The notes: generated from the letters alone by a model not told the origin. A stretch of 64,000 nt of DNA from Schlegelella_A sp036263655 (GCA_036263655.1 DATAGP010000052.1:103482-167481), one strand, 5' to 3'; counted from the stretch's first letter, positions 49,187 to 57,843 are shown. Made by a program: numbers and translations.

Positions 49187-51652
49187 CTAGCGGGCGTTCG
49201 TCGCCAGGCCGGCGACGGCGTCGACGAGCTCGCCCGGCTCCACCGGCTTCACCAGGTGCGTCTGGAAGCCGACGGCGAGAGCCCGCCGCCGATCCTCCGG
49301 GCGGGCGAAGGCGGTGAGTGCCGCTGCCGGCGTGCGGCCGCCTTCCTCGGCGCGCAGCCGGCGCACCCAGCGCATGAAGTCGTAGCCGTCGTGCTCCGGC
49401 ATGCCGATGTCGCAGAGGATGGCGTCGGGACGGTGCGCGCGGAACAGCTCGAAGCCTTCGGTCGCGCTCGCCGCCGACAGCACCCGGGCGCCGGCGCTCT
49501 GCAAGGCATAGGCGGCGACCTCGCGCACGTCGGCTTCGTCCTCCACGAGCAGCACCGTGACCCTGCTCAGCGGTGCCCGATCGGGACCGGGCTCCTGCGG
49601 CGCGCCCGGCCCGGAAGCGAAGTCGCCGGCGTCCGCGGTCGTGCTCGCAAGGACCGGCAGGGTGACGCGGAAGGTCGCCCCCTTGCCGACGCCCGGGCTC
49701 TCCGCCCGGATGCTGCCGCCGTGCAGCTGCGCGAGCTGGCGCGCGATCGACAGGCCGATGCCCAGGCCGCCGTGCCGGCGCGTCGTCGACGCATCCTGCT
49801 GCTGGAACCGATCGAACATCCTGGCCAGGAAGGCGGCGCTGATGCCCTGCCCGCTGTCGGCGACGCTGATCTCGACCTGGCCCGGCAGGGCCGTCAGCGC
49901 GACCGTGACCTTGCCGCCTGCCGGCGTGAACTTGACGGCGTTGGTGAGCAGGTTCCAGACGATCTGCTGCAGCCGCTCGGGATCGGCCGAGACGATGCCG
50001 GCGCGCGGGTCGAGCACGGTGCGGATGTCGATGTTCTTCGCCGTCGCCGCGGGGAGGACCGCGTCGATGGCCTTGGCGAGCACGCCGGCAGGCTCCACCG
50101 GCTGCACGTGGAGGCGGAGCTGGCCCGACTCGATGCGGTTGAGGTCGAGCAGGTCCTCGATCAGCTGCACCTGGATCCTGGCGTTGCGGGTGATCGCCGC
50201 CAGCGCCTGCTTCAGGCTGCCCGGGTCGGGCGTGCCGCGCTCGAGCATGTGCGCCCAGCCGAGGATGGCGCTCAGGGGCGTGCGCAGCTCGTGCGAGATG
50301 GTGGCCAGGAATTCGCCCATCGCCTGGCTCGTCCGCTCCGCCTCGGCGCGCGCCGCCTCGGCGTTCTTCAGCAGCTCCTCGCGCTCCCGCTCCTGGCGGC
50401 GGCGGTCGGTGATGTCCTGCGTCAGCTTGAGGTAGCCGAGCAGCTCGCCGCGCGGCCCGCGCAAGGCCGTCAGCACGACCGCGGCGTCGAAGATCTCGCC
50501 GTCGCCGCGGACGCGCTTGCCTTCCCCCTTGTACTCGCCCGTCCGCGCGGCGATCTCCATCTCGCGCTCCGGCTGGCCGCAGGCCCGGTTCTCCTCGGTG
50601 AAGAGGTTGGCGAACGGCATGCCGATCGCCTCCTGGGCGGTGTAGCGCTTCATGATCGCGGCGCCCTCGTGCCACGACGAGATCCGGCCGTCGACGTCGA
50701 CCGTGAAGATGGCGTAGTCGCGCACTCCGGCGAAGACGGCGCGCAGCTGCTCGTCGCGTTCTCGCAGCTCGGTCTCGACGTAGCTCAGCTGGTGCTGCTT
50801 TTCCTCGAGCTGCAGGCGATCGGTGAGGTCGCTGTTGACGGCGACGACGCCGACGATCTTGCCGTCGACGACGATCGGCGCGGCGGTGCCGCGGATGAAC
50901 ACGTCCTCGCCGGTCGATTTCTTGGTGGCCCAGGTGTCGAGCACGGCCGTCTGCCCTTGCAAAGCCCGCGTGTACGGCAGCTCCTCGGGCTTGACCTCCG
51001 GTCCGTCCCGGCCATGGCGCATGCGGAACGCCCGCGCCAGCTCGTCGGCCCGGGCGCGCAGCTCGTCGGGCGAGCTCGCGCCGAGCATCTCGAGGGCCGG
51101 CCGGTTGCAGCGGATGATGCCGTTCGCGTCGCCGATGTAGACGCCGTCGGGGATCGCCTCGATGGCCGCTGTCAGCGCCGCCGCCTGGCGCTCCGCCTCG
51201 GCGCGCGCCGCCCGCTCGGAGGCGAGCAGGCGGTCGCGCTCGTCGAGCGCGCGCAGCGGCTCGGTGCCGTCCTGCACCACCTTCAGGAAGCCGACGGGCT
51301 GCCCCGAATGGTCGGTGATGCGCGTGAGCGTGCCCGTCGCGAAGAAGCGCTTGCCCGAGCGGCGCAGCATCCAGCGGTCGTCGTCGGCGCGCCCGGTCTC
51401 GAGCGCCCGGCGCATCTCCTGCTCCGGAACGCCGGCGGCGACGTCCTCCGGGGTGAAGAGCTCGCGCACCGGCAGGCCGATCCACTCGTCCCGGCCGCAG
51501 CCGAAGATGGTCTGGACGCCCTGGTTCCAGCTCGTGATCCGGCCGCCGGGGTCGACCAGGAACATGGCATGGTCCCGGACCTGCTCGATGATCCCGTCGC
51601 CGGCGAGCGGCATGGATCCCGGCTCGCCCTCGTGATGAGCGGTAGATTCCAT
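49187..51652 (-). CDS. Hybrid sensor histidine kinase with three PAS domains and a receiver domain
   Basis: This 821-residue soluble kinase has PAS domains at about residues 20-135, 160-280 and 305-430, each with PAC-like ends (FLKVVQDG, VVAVNSDLTDR, YLKLTQDITDRR). HisKA with phospho-acceptor His454 (ISHELRTPLSAILGW) follows. HATPase_c comes next (NLLTNAVKF, DSGQGIS, GLGIGLSIARQL), then a receiver domain with Asp748 in CDIGMPEHDGY and lysine in LVKPVEPGEL. There are no transmembrane segments. No partner response regulator or HPt protein is adjacent. The downstream MFS gene is the only same-strand neighbour. Confidence 0.93.
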   Translation of the reverse strand: MESTAHHEGEPGSMPLAGDGIIEQVRDHAMFLVDPGGRITSWNQGVQTIFGCGRDEWIGLPVRELFTPEDVAAGVPEQEMRRALETGRADDDRWMLRRSGKRFFATGTLTRITDHSGQPVGFLKVVQDGTEPLRALDERDRLLASERAARAEAERQAAALTAAIEAIPDGVYIGDANGIIRCNRPALEMLGASSPDELRARADELARAFRMRHGRDGPEVKPEELPYTRALQGQTAVLDTWATKKSTGEDVFIRGTAAPIVVDGKIVGVVAVNSDLTDRLQLEEKQHQLSYVETELRERDEQLRAVFAGVRDYAIFTVDVDGRISSWHEGAAIMKRYTAQEAIGMPFANLFTEENRACGQPEREMEIAARTGEYKGEGKRVRGDGEIFDAAVVLTALRGPRGELLGYLKLTQDITDRRRQEREREELLKNAEAARAEAERTSQAMGEFLATISHELRTPLSAILGWAHMLERGTPDPGSLKQALAAITRNARIQVQLIEDLLDLNRIESGQLRLHVQPVEPAGVLAKAIDAVLPAATAKNIDIRTVLDPRAGIVSADPERLQQIVWNLLTNAVKFTPAGGKVTVALTALPGQVEISVADSGQGISAAFLARMFDRFQQQDASTTRRHGGLGIGLSIARQLAQLHGGSIRAESPGVGKGATFRVTLPVLASTTADAGDFASGPGAPQEPGPDRAPLSRVTVLLVEDEADVREVAAYALQSAGARVLSAASATEGFELFRAHRPDAILCDIGMPEHDGYDFMRWVRRLRAEEGGRTPAAALTAFARPEDRRRALAVGFQTHLVKPVEPGELVDAVAGLATNAR

Positions 51653-51731
51653 GGCGGTGATCAAGCAAGCGCCGTTCCTAAGGCGGCGTTGTGGCTAGAG
51701 TTGCCTCCTCCTGGCCTGCCGGCGCTGCCCG

Positions 51732-52445
51732 ATGCTCTCAGCCCGCTCCTCCCGTTCGCCGCGCGAGCTCGCCGCGCCGCTCGCCCGCGCCCTCGACCCC
51801 GCCCGGACGGCACTCGTCCTGAGCCTCGCCGGCGCCGCGCTGGCGGTGGCGATCGGCCTGGCCACCTCGACGCTGGTGCCGCTGGACTTCCTCGAGGAAG
51901 GCGGGCCGGTCGAGACGGCGACGGTCTACCTGTACGTGCTGGCAGCCGCCTGCGTGCTGCTCGCCCGCCTGCCGTCGCTGCGCCGCGTCGACAAGGCGGC
52001 GATCGGCATCGTGCTCATCGCGTTCGCGGCGCGCGAGGCCGATCTGCACGTGTCCCTGTTCGAGTTCAGCATCCTCAAGGCCTCGTTCTATCACCGCCAC
52101 GCCACGCCAGGACAAATCGTCGCGGCCCTGGCGATCCTGCTGCCGGTCGTGCTGTCGTTCCTGCTGCTGCTGCGGCGACACGGCGGTCTCTGGCTCGCCG
52201 CCCCCTCGCGATGGCGCGCACCCGTCGTCACCGTGACCACCTTCGTCGTGCTGATGCTGGCCACGAAGGTCTTCGACCGCATGCCGGCGGTGCTGGTCGA
52301 ACTGCGCATCCTCGACGCCATGCCGGCGGCGCTGCGCAATGTGCTGCTGGCGCTCGAGGAAGTGCTCGAGATGGCGTTGCCGCTGCTCGCCATCCTGGCC
52401 GTGGTGCAGGGGCGCCTGCCGGCGCGCGGCAGCCAGGACGGCTGA
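51732..52445 (+). CDS. Multi-pass membrane protein of unknown function
   Basis: This 237-residue protein has about five or six hydrophobic segments (near 27-48, 62-80, 90-104, 127-147, 164-182 and 212-230), with acidic/His-containing loops (FAAREADLHVSLFE, KASFYHRHATPG). It is not recognised; the profile resembles small inner-membrane proteins that lack known domains. It diverges from the hybrid kinase by 79 bp and is followed by a hairpin at 52455. Confidence 0.65.
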   Translation: MLSARSSRSPRELAAPLARALDPARTALVLSLAGAALAVAIGLATSTLVPLDFLEEGGPVETATVYLYVLAAACVLLARLPSLRRVDKAAIGIVLIAFAAREADLHVSLFEFSILKASFYHRHATPGQIVAALAILLPVVLSFLLLLRRHGGLWLAAPSRWRAPVVTVTTFVVLMLATKVFDRMPAVLVELRILDAMPAALRNVLLALEEVLEMALPLLAILAVVQGRLPARGSQDG

Positions 52446-52454
52446 GAGCGGTCG

Positions 52455-52471
52455 GGGCGGGTTTCCCGCCC
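52455..52471 (+). terminator. Short perfect hairpin after the membrane protein gene
   Basis: Perfect 7-bp arms GGGCGGG and CCCGCCC with a TTT loop lie 10 bp past the stop codon. No T-run follows. It is a plausible transcription pause or terminator separating this gene from the DUF4142 operon. Confidence 0.45.
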
Positions 52472-52504
52472 GCCAGCTCGCCCATCCAGCGCAGTACTTG
52501 AGGT

Positions 52505-52526
52505 CGTTCCGGGGACGGTCGGAACG
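52505..52526 (+). promoter_or_regulatory. Dyad CGTTCCG-N8-CGGAACG upstream of the DUF4142-cupredoxin-sigma operon
   Basis: The 22-bp perfect dyad ends 84 bp before the DUF4142 start. Its right arm contains GGAAC, which resembles the -35 element recognised by many ECF sigma factors, but no clear matching -10 was found at the expected distance. It could be an operator or part of an autoregulated ECF promoter. A second dyad (CGCCGCG-CCT-CGCGGCG) is at 52564-52580. Confidence 0.4.
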
Positions 52527-52610
52527 GGGCGTTCGCCCGTGACATCCAACCCCGCATGACCGTCGCCGCGCCTCGCGGCGCGGCAGCAGACGTTCAATGC
52601 AGGAGCGATC

Positions 52611-53147
52611 ATGAAGACGATGTTGAAGAGCCTTGCCGTGGCCTGGGCCGCCGCCGGTGCGGTGACCGCCGCGGCGCAGGGCGCGGCACCCACCGACGCG
52701 CAGATCGCCGCCATCGTGGTGACGGCCAACCAGGTCGATATCGACGCCGGCCACCTCGCCAAGCAGAAGGCGCGCTCGAAGGAGGTGCAGAGCTTCGCCG
52801 AGCTGATGGTGAGCGACCACGGCGGCGTCAACAAGGCGGCCACCGAGCTCGTGCAGAAGCTGAAGGTGAAGCCCGAGGCGAGCGCGACGAGCGACAGCCT
52901 GAGGAAGGGCGGCGACGACAACCTGGCGAGGCTCCGCAAGCTCGACGGCGCGGCCTTCGACAAGGCCTACGTCGACCACGAGGTCACGTATCACCGGGCC
53001 GTCCTCGACGCCCTGGACAAGACGCTCGTGCCGAGCGCCAGGAACGAAGAGCTGAAGGCGCTGCTGATCAAGGTGAGGCCGGCCTTCGTCGCCCACCTCG
53101 AGCACGCCAGGCACCTCCAGGCCAAGCTGGGCCAGAGCGGTGGCTGA
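52611..53147 (+). CDS. DUF4142 family periplasmic protein
   Basis: This 178-residue exported helical-bundle protein has a signal peptide ending near VTAAAQG and the DUF4142 pattern: IAAIVVTANQVDIDAGHLA, EVQSFAELMVSDHGGVNKA and DKAYVDHEVTYHRAVLDALD. AGGAG lies six bases before the ATG. DUF4142 proteins are ferritin-like and often encoded with stress genes; biochemical function is unproven. It is the first gene of a three-gene operon with a cupredoxin and an ECF sigma factor. Confidence 0.9.
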   Translation: MKTMLKSLAVAWAAAGAVTAAAQGAAPTDAQIAAIVVTANQVDIDAGHLAKQKARSKEVQSFAELMVSDHGGVNKAATELVQKLKVKPEASATSDSLRKGGDDNLARLRKLDGAAFDKAYVDHEVTYHRAVLDALDKTLVPSARNEELKALLIKVRPAFVAHLEHARHLQAKLGQSGG

Positions 53148-53484
53148 GGCCCGGCGACTTGCGACCGGCGGCCGGCGCGCCGTGTGGATCGCCATCGCCT
53201 TCGTGGTGGCCGCCGTCGGCGTGCTGCCCGCCGCTGCGGCGACGCGCACGATCGTGATCGACGCCATGCAGTTCGCGACGCCGTCGCTCACCGTCCGGCG
53301 CGGCGATGCCGTCGTCTGGGTCAATCGCGACCTCGTGCCGCACACGGCGACGGCGCCAGACGGCTTCGACTCCGGCGTGATCGCGCCGGGAAAGTCCTGG
53401 ACCTGGCGCGCCGACCGGCCCGGCCGCTTCGAGTACGTATGCACCCTGCACCCGACGATGAAAGCCCGTCTCGTGGTGGAATGA
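53140..53484 (+). CDS. Periplasmic cupredoxin (plastocyanin/amicyanin-like)
   Basis: This 114-residue exported blue-copper-type protein has a hydrophobic signal (WIAIAFVVAAVGVLPAAAA) and a cupredoxin barrel: VIDAMQFATPSLTVRRGDAVVWVN then RDLVPHTAT. The copper ligands are the early His (VPHTAT) and Cys, His and Met in YVCTLHPTMKA. GTG 53140 overlaps the DUF4142 stop by 8 bp and the sigma gene starts 1 bp after its stop. It is likely an electron carrier or copper-handling protein co-expressed with the sigma factor. Confidence 0.9.
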   Translation: MAEARRLATGGRRAVWIAIAFVVAAVGVLPAAAATRTIVIDAMQFATPSLTVRRGDAVVWVNRDLVPHTATAPDGFDSGVIAPGKSWTWRADRPGRFEYVCTLHPTMKARLVVE

Positions 53485-53485
53485 C

Positions 53486-54184
53486 ATGACCATGATTCCT
53501 GCACGCGTCCCGGCACCCGCAGCGGACGAAACCTCGCACCAGGACGATGCCGCCCTCGCCCGGCGCATCGTGGCCGGCGACCGCTCGGCCTTCGAGCAGC
53601 TCATGCGGCGCTACAACCGCCGCCTCTACCGCCTGGCGCGGGCGACGCTTCGCGACGACGCCGAGGCCGAGGACGCGCTGCAGGACGCCTATCTGTCCGC
53701 GTTCTCGAAGATGGCGCAGTTCCGAGGCGAGGCGGCCTTGTCCACGTGGCTGTCGCGGCTGGTGCTCAACGAGTGCCTGGGCCGGCTGCGGCGCAGCGCC
53801 CGGCGCGACAACGTCGTGCACATCGTGGTGCCCGACGCCGACGAGGAACTCGACACCATGGGCACCTCGCAGACCGAGACCCCGGACCGCGCGGCGATGC
53901 GCGCCGAAGTGCGTTGCCTCCTCGAACGCAAGCTCGACGAGCTGCCGCAGGACTTCCGCGCCGTCTTCGTCCTGCGCTGCGTCGAGGAGCTGAGCGTCGA
54001 GGAGACGGCGGCCGTCCTCGGCGTGCCCGAGACGACGGTCCGCACGCGCCACTTCCGCGCCCGCGGCCTGCTTCGCGAGTCGCTGGCGCAGGAGATCGAT
54101 CTCGCCGAGCGCGACCTGTTCGAGTTCGGCGGCCTGCGCTGCGACCGCATCGTCGACCAGGTCATGCGGCGCCTGCCGGCCTGA
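53486..54184 (+). CDS. ECF-type RNA polymerase sigma factor
   Basis: This 232-residue sigma-70-family protein has region 2 (FEQLMRRYNRRLYRLARATL, EAEDALQDAYLSAFSKMAQF, about residues 35-100) and region 4 (LSVEETAAVLGVPETTVRTR, about residues 170-190). Region 3 is lacking. A C-terminal extension of about 30 residues (LAERDLFEFGGLRCDRIVDQ) is notable. It is the last gene of the DUF4142-cupredoxin operon. No anti-sigma gene lies immediately up- or downstream, so control could be transcriptional, through the extension, or by an unlinked factor. Confidence 0.92.
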   Translation: MTMIPARVPAPAADETSHQDDAALARRIVAGDRSAFEQLMRRYNRRLYRLARATLRDDAEAEDALQDAYLSAFSKMAQFRGEAALSTWLSRLVLNECLGRLRRSARRDNVVHIVVPDADEELDTMGTSQTETPDRAAMRAEVRCLLERKLDELPQDFRAVFVLRCVEELSVEETAAVLGVPETTVRTRHFRARGLLRESLAQEIDLAERDLFEFGGLRCDRIVDQVMRRLPA

Positions 54185-54276
54185 CCGCGGGCGGCGCGGG
54201 AGCTCGGTCCGGTATTTCCCTGCTCCGGCCGCGGCAGCGCCTGGCATACATTGGCCGCACGCTTGGCGCTCCTGTC

Positions 54277-55056
54277 GTGGCCCCCGATCTCCTCAGCGAA
54301 CTCGACGATGCCTGCCCGGCCGGCACGGCGGCCGCGGAATGGCGCCTGCGCGTGCAGCTCGCCGCCTGCTACCGGGTCTTCGATCAGCTGGGCTGGACCG
54401 AGCTGGTGTTCAACCACATCACGCTGCGCGTCCCCGGCCCGACGCCGGCCTACCTGATCAACCCCTTCGGCCTGAACTACCGCGAGGTCACGGCTCGCAA
54501 CCTGGTCAAGGTCGGCCTCGACGGCGTGCCGCTCGAGCCGACCGAGCACGACATCAACCGTGCCGGCTTCGTGATCCACAGCGCCGTGCACGCAGCGCGC
54601 GCCGACGCGCACTGCGTGATGCACACCCACACGACCGCGGGCATGGCCGTCGCGTGCAAGGAAGCGGGCCTCGGTCACGACGACTTCTACGGCGCCGAGC
54701 TGGCCGGCGACGTCGCCTACCACGCGTTCGAGGGCATCACGGTCCGCGAGGACGAGGGGCCGCGCCTCGTCGCGAGCCTCGGGGGCAAGCGCATCCTGGT
54801 CCTGCGCAACCACGGCATGCTCGTGGTCGGCAGCGACGTGTTCAACGCCTTCCGCTGGATGTGGACCCTGCAGCGCGCCTGCGAGGTGCAGGTGGCCGCA
54901 GCGGCGCTGCCCGGGCGCAATGTCGCGCTCACCGATGCCGTGCGCCAGGCCTGCGCACGCGAGGCGCGCGAGTTCGAGCCGCGCGACCGGCTCGAGCGGA
55001 TGCTCTTCACCAGCGTCCTGCGCCGCGCCGGCACGACTGCCGACTCGCTCCGGTGA
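54277..55056 (+). CDS. Class II aldolase/adducin family protein
   Basis: This 259-residue protein has class II aldolase features: a phosphate/substrate loop NHITLRVPG, zinc ligands in HCVMHTHTTAG (two His near residues 113-115) and a third histidine in LRNHGML. GTG 54277 is the best start because no ATG precedes the conserved domain. Family members are zinc-dependent aldolases, epimerases or decarboxylases of hydroxy-acids and sugars. It precedes a Rieske oxygenase by 58 bp and is probably co-transcribed with it. Confidence 0.85.
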   Translation: MAPDLLSELDDACPAGTAAAEWRLRVQLAACYRVFDQLGWTELVFNHITLRVPGPTPAYLINPFGLNYREVTARNLVKVGLDGVPLEPTEHDINRAGFVIHSAVHAARADAHCVMHTHTTAGMAVACKEAGLGHDDFYGAELAGDVAYHAFEGITVREDEGPRLVASLGGKRILVLRNHGMLVVGSDVFNAFRWMWTLQRACEVQVAAAALPGRNVALTDAVRQACAREAREFEPRDRLERMLFTSVLRRAGTTADSLR

Positions 55057-55114
55057 GCGGCCGACGCTCGCCCTCGCAGCCGCGCTTCACCGACCTGCTT
55101 CGCAAGGAACCGCC

Positions 55115-56179
55115 ATGACCGACACGAGCGACGGAATCTTCCTCAAGAACTGCTGGTACGTGGCGGCGTGGGATCACGAGCTGATCGACGGCGCCAGGCT
55201 CGCCCGCACGATCCTCGGGAAGCGCGTCGTGCTCTACCAGGGCGAGAGCCGCGTCGTCGCCCTCGAGGACAAGTGCTGCCATCGCGGCGCGCCGCTGTCG
55301 ATGGGCCGCATCGAGGGCGACTGCATCCGCTGCATGTACCACGGGATGAAGTACGAGCCGTCCGGCAAGTGCATCCAGATCCCGGGCCAGGACGTGATCC
55401 CGGCGCGGCTCGGCGTGCGCAGCTACCCGGTGGTCGCGCGCGACCACCTGATCTGGATCTGGATGGGCGACCCGGCCAAGGCCGACCCGGCGCTCATCGT
55501 CGACTACCCGCCGCTGCACGACCCCGGCTGGAAGGGCATGCCCGCCTACATGCACTACGACGCGAACTGGCTGCTCATCGTCGACAACCTCAGCGACTTC
55601 GCGCACCTGGCCTTCGTGCACACGAAGACGCTCGGCGGCTCGGAGGAGTACGCCTACCAGACCCGGCCGCTGAACATCGAGCGCCTGGCGGACGGCTTTC
55701 GCGTCGAGCGCTGGCACATGAACAGCGACCCGCCGCCGTTTCACCGCAAGGTCATCCCGGACAAGACCGCCAAGGTCGACCGGCGCAACATCGGCCACAT
55801 GCTCGTGCCCGGCATCTTCTTCCTGGAGTCGATGTTCGCGCCGGCCGGCAACGGCGCCGACAAGGGCAACCTCGCCGGCGCGCGGCAGTACCGCAACTGC
55901 CAGTTCATGACGCCCGAGACGCGCCGCACCACGCACTTCTTCTGGAACTACCTGCACAACTTCGACCTCGACGATCCGAAGATCGCCCTGTCACTGTGCA
56001 ACAGCCTGCGCGAAGGCTTCATGGAGGACAAGGCGATCATCGAGGCGCAGCAGAAGCTCTTCGACGCCGAGCCCGACACCCAGCTGCTCGCGATCGCGGC
56101 CGACGCCGCGCTCGCCCACTTCCGCCGCGTGTTCGCGCAGCGCCTCGCCGCCGAGCGGGCCGAGGCGCTCGCCGCCTAG
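55115..56179 (+). CDS. Rieske non-heme iron oxygenase (VanA/phenoxybenzoate-dioxygenase-like)
   Basis: This 354-residue oxygenase has an N-terminal Rieske [2Fe-2S] domain with ligands C-x-H in CCHRGAPLSMG and C-x2-H in CMYHGMKYEPSG (about residues 54-80). The mononuclear iron site sits in IVDNLSDFAHLAFVHTKTLG (about residues 150-170). Its size and motifs match vanillate O-demethylase oxygenase and similar enzymes that hydroxylate or O-demethylate aromatics. No reductase gene is beside it; one must be supplied from elsewhere. Its TAG stop shares the palindrome CTAG with the stop of the opposing small gene. Confidence 0.92.
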   Translation: MTDTSDGIFLKNCWYVAAWDHELIDGARLARTILGKRVVLYQGESRVVALEDKCCHRGAPLSMGRIEGDCIRCMYHGMKYEPSGKCIQIPGQDVIPARLGVRSYPVVARDHLIWIWMGDPAKADPALIVDYPPLHDPGWKGMPAYMHYDANWLLIVDNLSDFAHLAFVHTKTLGGSEEYAYQTRPLNIERLADGFRVERWHMNSDPPPFHRKVIPDKTAKVDRRNIGHMLVPGIFFLESMFAPAGNGADKGNLAGARQYRNCQFMTPETRRTTHFFWNYLHNFDLDDPKIALSLCNSLREGFMEDKAIIEAQQKLFDAEPDTQLLAIAADAALAHFRRVFAQRLAAERAEALAA

Positions 56180-56340
56180 GCGCCCGCTTTCGCGGCGCCC
56201 TTCGCGGTGCCCTTCGCAGCGGCCTTGGGCGGCGCAGCGGGCGCCGAGGTCCCCGGCCGCTGCGTCTTCGCCGCCGCCTTGTTGTCCTTCGCCCGCTTCT
56301 GCTTCTGGCGGCGGATGCCGCGGTCCTTGTCGGCGCTCAT
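56176..56340 (-). CDS. Small Lys/Ala-rich basic protein
   Basis: This is a 54-residue protein (MSADKDRGIRRQKQKRAKDN, then an Ala/Lys/Pro tail). It is not assignable to a family. It resembles small nucleic-acid-associated, H1-like tails by composition. The gene is convincing mainly because it starts with ATG beyond the Rieske gene and ends exactly at a shared CTAG. The upstream gap 56341-56462 shows no other gene. Confidence 0.5.
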   Translation of the reverse strand: MSADKDRGIRRQKQKRAKDNKAAAKTQRPGTSAPAAPPKAAAKGTAKGAAKAGA

Positions 56341-56462
56341 GCGATTCCTCGTCGATGAAAGAGTGCGGGCGATGGTACGTCCGAACTCCATGGCCGGAAA
56401 CGGCGAGCCCGGCCGCCCGCGCCGGAGCACGATGCGGAGGTCAAACGCTTCCGGAGACCCGC

Positions 56463-56963
56463 ATGCACTCGTTCCGCGTCGTCGGCCTCGACCCGCGACC
56501 CTTCGAGCCCTTGTTCGAGCTGCGCGACGCCGAGCTGTCGCAGCGCGGCATCGAGCGCCGCGTCGCCGGCGCGCATTCGGGCTTTCCTTGCCGCGTGAGC
56601 CTCGCCGAGGCGGAAGAGGGCGAGGAGCTGCTGCTCCTGCCCTTCGTCCACCAGCCGGCCACCTCGCCCTATCACGCCTCCGGGCCGATCTTCGTGCGCC
56701 GCGGCGCGCGGCAGGCAAGGCTCGCCGACGGCCAGGTGCCGGGCTGCGTGCGCTCCCGCCTGATCTCGGTCCGCGCCTACGACGCGAGGCACTGGATCGT
56801 CGACGCGTCGGTGTGTGAAGGCAGCGCCGTCGACGCCGACATCGAGCGCATGTTCGCGGATCCCGAGGTCGCCTACATCCACCTGCACAACGCCGGGCGC
56901 GGCTGCTTCTCCTGCGCGGTGCAGCGCGTGCCCGCGGGCGACGCGATCACGCGAGGGACATGA
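56463..56963 (+). CDS. DUF1203 family protein
   Basis: This 166-residue cytosolic protein matches DUF1203: MHSFRVVGLDPRPFEPLFEL, the conserved FPCRVSLAEAEEGEELLLLP with SPYHASGPIFVR, RLISVRAYD and the C-terminal YIHLHNAGRGCFSCAVQR. The function is unknown. Two cysteines (Cys-Phe-Ser-Cys) near residue 150 and several histidines are conserved-looking. Its 3' end overlaps the end of the converging LysR gene by 17 bp. Confidence 0.88.
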   Translation: MHSFRVVGLDPRPFEPLFELRDAELSQRGIERRVAGAHSGFPCRVSLAEAEEGEELLLLPFVHQPATSPYHASGPIFVRRGARQARLADGQVPGCVRSRLISVRAYDARHWIVDASVCEGSAVDADIERMFADPEVAYIHLHNAGRGCFSCAVQRVPAGDAITRGT

Positions 56964-57843
56964 CGGCTGCGAGGTGCCCGTAGACGGTCGACACGCGACG
57001 AAGATGACGTGACTCCGGGTGCGTCAGCAGCCACAGCTCGGTCTGCGCCTCCTCGACGACGTCGCCCAGCTGCGCCAGGTCGCTGCGGCGCCCGGCCAGG
57101 AACACGGGCAGGATGCCGACGCCGAGTCCGCCGGCGACGAGCTCCATGACCGACAGGATGCTGCCGACCCGATAGCGCGGCACGACCTTCGGGAAGTGGC
57201 GCTTGCGCCAGACGACCGAGGGATGCTCGGGCAGGGCGTCGTCGGGAGCGATCCAGTCGGCCTCGCCGGGAGCCGCCTCGGCACGGCGCTTCAGCGCCCC
57301 CTTCTTCGCGACGTAGAGGGCGACGCGGATCGGGCCGAGGTGCCGTCCGACGAGGTGCTGCGGCGGCCGCCTCGTCGCCCGCACGGCGATGTCGGCGTCG
57401 CGCCGGGTCAGGCTGGCGAGCTCGTTGCCCGTGTGCAGCTCGTAGGCCAGCAGGGGGTGCCGCGCCGACAAGCCCGCCAGCGCCGGTGCGACGAGGCCGT
57501 GCAGGACGGCGTCGGTGGTCGTGATGCGCACATGGCCGGAGACCTGCTCCGGCCGCGCCTGCGTCGCCGAGCGCGCCGCCTCCAGCGCCGACTCGACATG
57601 CTCGCCCTGCTCCGCCAGCGCCTGCGCCAGCTCGCTCGCCGCGTAGCCGCTGCGCGAGCGCTCGAACAGGGGCCGCCCCAGCCCGCGCTCGATGCGCTGG
57701 ATGGAGCGGAAGACGGTCGAGGCGTCGACGCGCAGCCGCTCGCCGGCTGCGGCGAGGGTTCCGGTGCGCGTCATGGCGAGGACGACCTCGAGGTCGGCGG
57801 GGCCGAGAACGTATTGCGTGCCTGCAATGCCGGATTGCTTCAT
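56947..57843 (-). CDS. LysR-family transcriptional regulator
   Basis: This 298-residue LysR regulator has a winged helix at residues 15-72 (LEVVLAMTRTGTLAAAGERL, then STVFRSIQRIERGLGRPLFE) and a ligand-binding domain from about residue 100. It is divergently transcribed from the GST-like gene with only 62 bp between starts, the classic layout for a LysR protein controlling its neighbour. The inducer is unknown. Confidence 0.92.
   Translation of the reverse strand: MKQSGIAGTQYVLGPADLEVVLAMTRTGTLAAAGERLRVDASTVFRSIQRIERGLGRPLFERSRSGYAASELAQALAEQGEHVESALEAARSATQARPEQVSGHVRITTTDAVLHGLVAPALAGLSARHPLLAYELHTGNELASLTRRDADIAVRATRRPPQHLVGRHLGPIRVALYVAKKGALKRRAEAAPGEADWIAPDDALPEHPSVVWRKRHFPKVVPRYRVGSILSVMELVAGGLGVGILPVFLAGRRSDLAQLGDVVEEAQTELWLLTHPESRHLRRVSTVYGHLAAVMSLA

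Noticed and set aside
48245..52501. A 1418-codon plus-strand open frame
   Set aside because: It runs antisense to the MFS transporter and the hybrid kinase and is low in hydrophobic and domain signal. High GC leaves antisense frames without stops.
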